From Flavobacteriaceae bacterium (GTDB taxonomy: Bacteria; Bacteroidota; Bacteroidia; Flavobacteriales; Flavobacteriaceae): a stretch of 12,622 nucleotides of DNA. This document shows positions 12,204 to 12,622 of the stretch, piece by piece; within the stretch, counting starts at the first letter, position 1, and each line of letters begins with the position of its first letter. Under the pieces are notes generated by a model. That model did not search any database, had not been told where the DNA came from, and saw only the letters and a list, made by a program, of their open reading frames with translations. The stretch is from assembly GCA_021647405.1 (NCBI GenBank), contig JAKIUU010000047.1, positions 1 to 12,622 of the forward strand. The letters run 5' to 3'. The translations under genes were made by a program, and so were the position numbers.

Positions 12204-12284
12204 AAATGAATGCGACTTATTATATCCCAACAAATATAACTATTTATCAGCTTGAAATCAAGATACTTGTATTTAAAAAAAAGA

Positions 12285-12622
12285 CTAACTTAAATAAGCC
12301 TCAGCCGCTTTAAGGGCCGCTACTATACCCGCCGGGTTTTTACCACCGGCTGTGGCAAAAAAGGCTTGACCTCCGCCGCCGCCTTGTATGTGCTTGCCCA
12401 GTTCGCGAATAATAGTCCCTGCATTGAGGTTTTTAGCAGCTGCCAATTCTTTAGAAATATACAAAGAGAGGAGGGCTTTGCCATTCACATTAGCGCCTGC
12501 TAAAAAGAACAGGTTGTCAATTTCGGCACCCAATTCAACAGCCAGTGTTTTTAGGCCATTGGCCTCTAAATCTACAGTAGTCGCTGAAAAGGTAACACCG
12601 TTGATAGTAGTAATGTTGTTTT
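12285..12622 (-). CDS. alaS: Alanyl-tRNA synthetase, C-terminal part (cut by window edge)
   Basis: The open frame runs to the window edge, so about 112 C-terminal residues are visible and the rest lies beyond position 12622. The visible frame begins NNITTINGVTFSATTVDLEA and continues to the glycine-rich GGGGGQAFFATAGGKNPAG, ending in KAAEAYLS. This is the C-Ala/DHHA1 domain of bacterial AlaS, which helps bind tRNA-Ala and joins editing and aminoacylation functions. An apparent start TTG near 12533 is internal and not a real start. The gene borders the accessory zone that carries the toxin-antitoxin and ATPase cassettes, so alaS probably marks the conserved chromosome edge. Confidence 0.93.
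   Translation of the reverse strand, partial: NNITTINGVTFSATTVDLEANGLKTLAVELGAEIDNLFFLAGANVNGKALLSLYISKELAAAKNLNAGTIIRELGKHIQGGGGGQAFFATAGGKNPAGIVAALKAAEAYLS

Noticed and set aside
12531..12533. TTG as the start of a separate 82-residue gene
   Set aside because: The frame stays open to the window edge and the upstream residues continue the AlaS C-terminal domain.

Overview
This AT-rich window reads as chromosome of a Bacteroidota member, most likely Flavobacteriaceae. The support is the gene families (GSCFA protein, type III glutamine synthetase, BlaI with an M56/plug-domain partner), repeated TAnnTTTG-type -7 promoter boxes, the lack of clear Shine-Dalgarno sites, and signal peptides of the ...LAQ type. 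The species cannot be named from the sequence.

Layout. (1) Positions 1-1100, minus strand: two small unrecognised genes in tandem. The upstream one looks N-terminally disturbed: a promoter and a signal-peptide-like start sit in another reading frame. (2) Positions 1300-1890: tRNA-Arg(ACG) with its own -7 box and terminator, a run of further small hairpins downstream of it, and a 50-residue conserved-looking microprotein gene. (3) Positions 1856-4044, minus strand: a BlaI-type repressor and an M56 (BlaR1-like) membrane protease whose C-terminus is a TonB-receptor-plug-like domain instead of a penicillin sensor. Two identical dyads 20 bp apart precede blaI and cover its promoter. (4) Positions 4091-7794, plus strand: a CaCA-family Ca2+/Na+ antiporter, type III glutamine synthetase with a strong terminator, and a one-domain rhodanese. 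(5) Positions 7797-9587, minus strand, convergent with the rhodanese: an apparent two-gene operon of class I polyphosphate kinase 2 followed by a GSCFA protein. (6) Positions 9588-12284: an accessory zone between ppk2 and alaS. It holds a 560-bp stretch without a convincing gene but rich in palindromes, then an AAA/DUF4143 ATPase, then a RelE/ParE-type toxin-antitoxin pair. Related short repeats sit at the borders of these two cassettes. (7) From 12285 to the window end: the C-terminal part of alanyl-tRNA synthetase (minus strand, gene continues beyond the window).

How it works together. Most genes are stable housekeeping or stress functions: nitrogen assimilation (GSIII), polyphosphate/nucleotide balance (PPK2), calcium export, translation (tRNA-Arg, AlaS) and a proteolytically controlled repressor circuit (BlaI/M56). 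The ppk2-alaS interval looks like an insertion spot loaded with independent selfish or defence-like cassettes. I found no CRISPR array, transposase, integrase or phage gene. The most unusual signals are the repeats bordering the cassettes, two clusters of hairpins, the double-dyad operator, and the possible frameshift at the left end.
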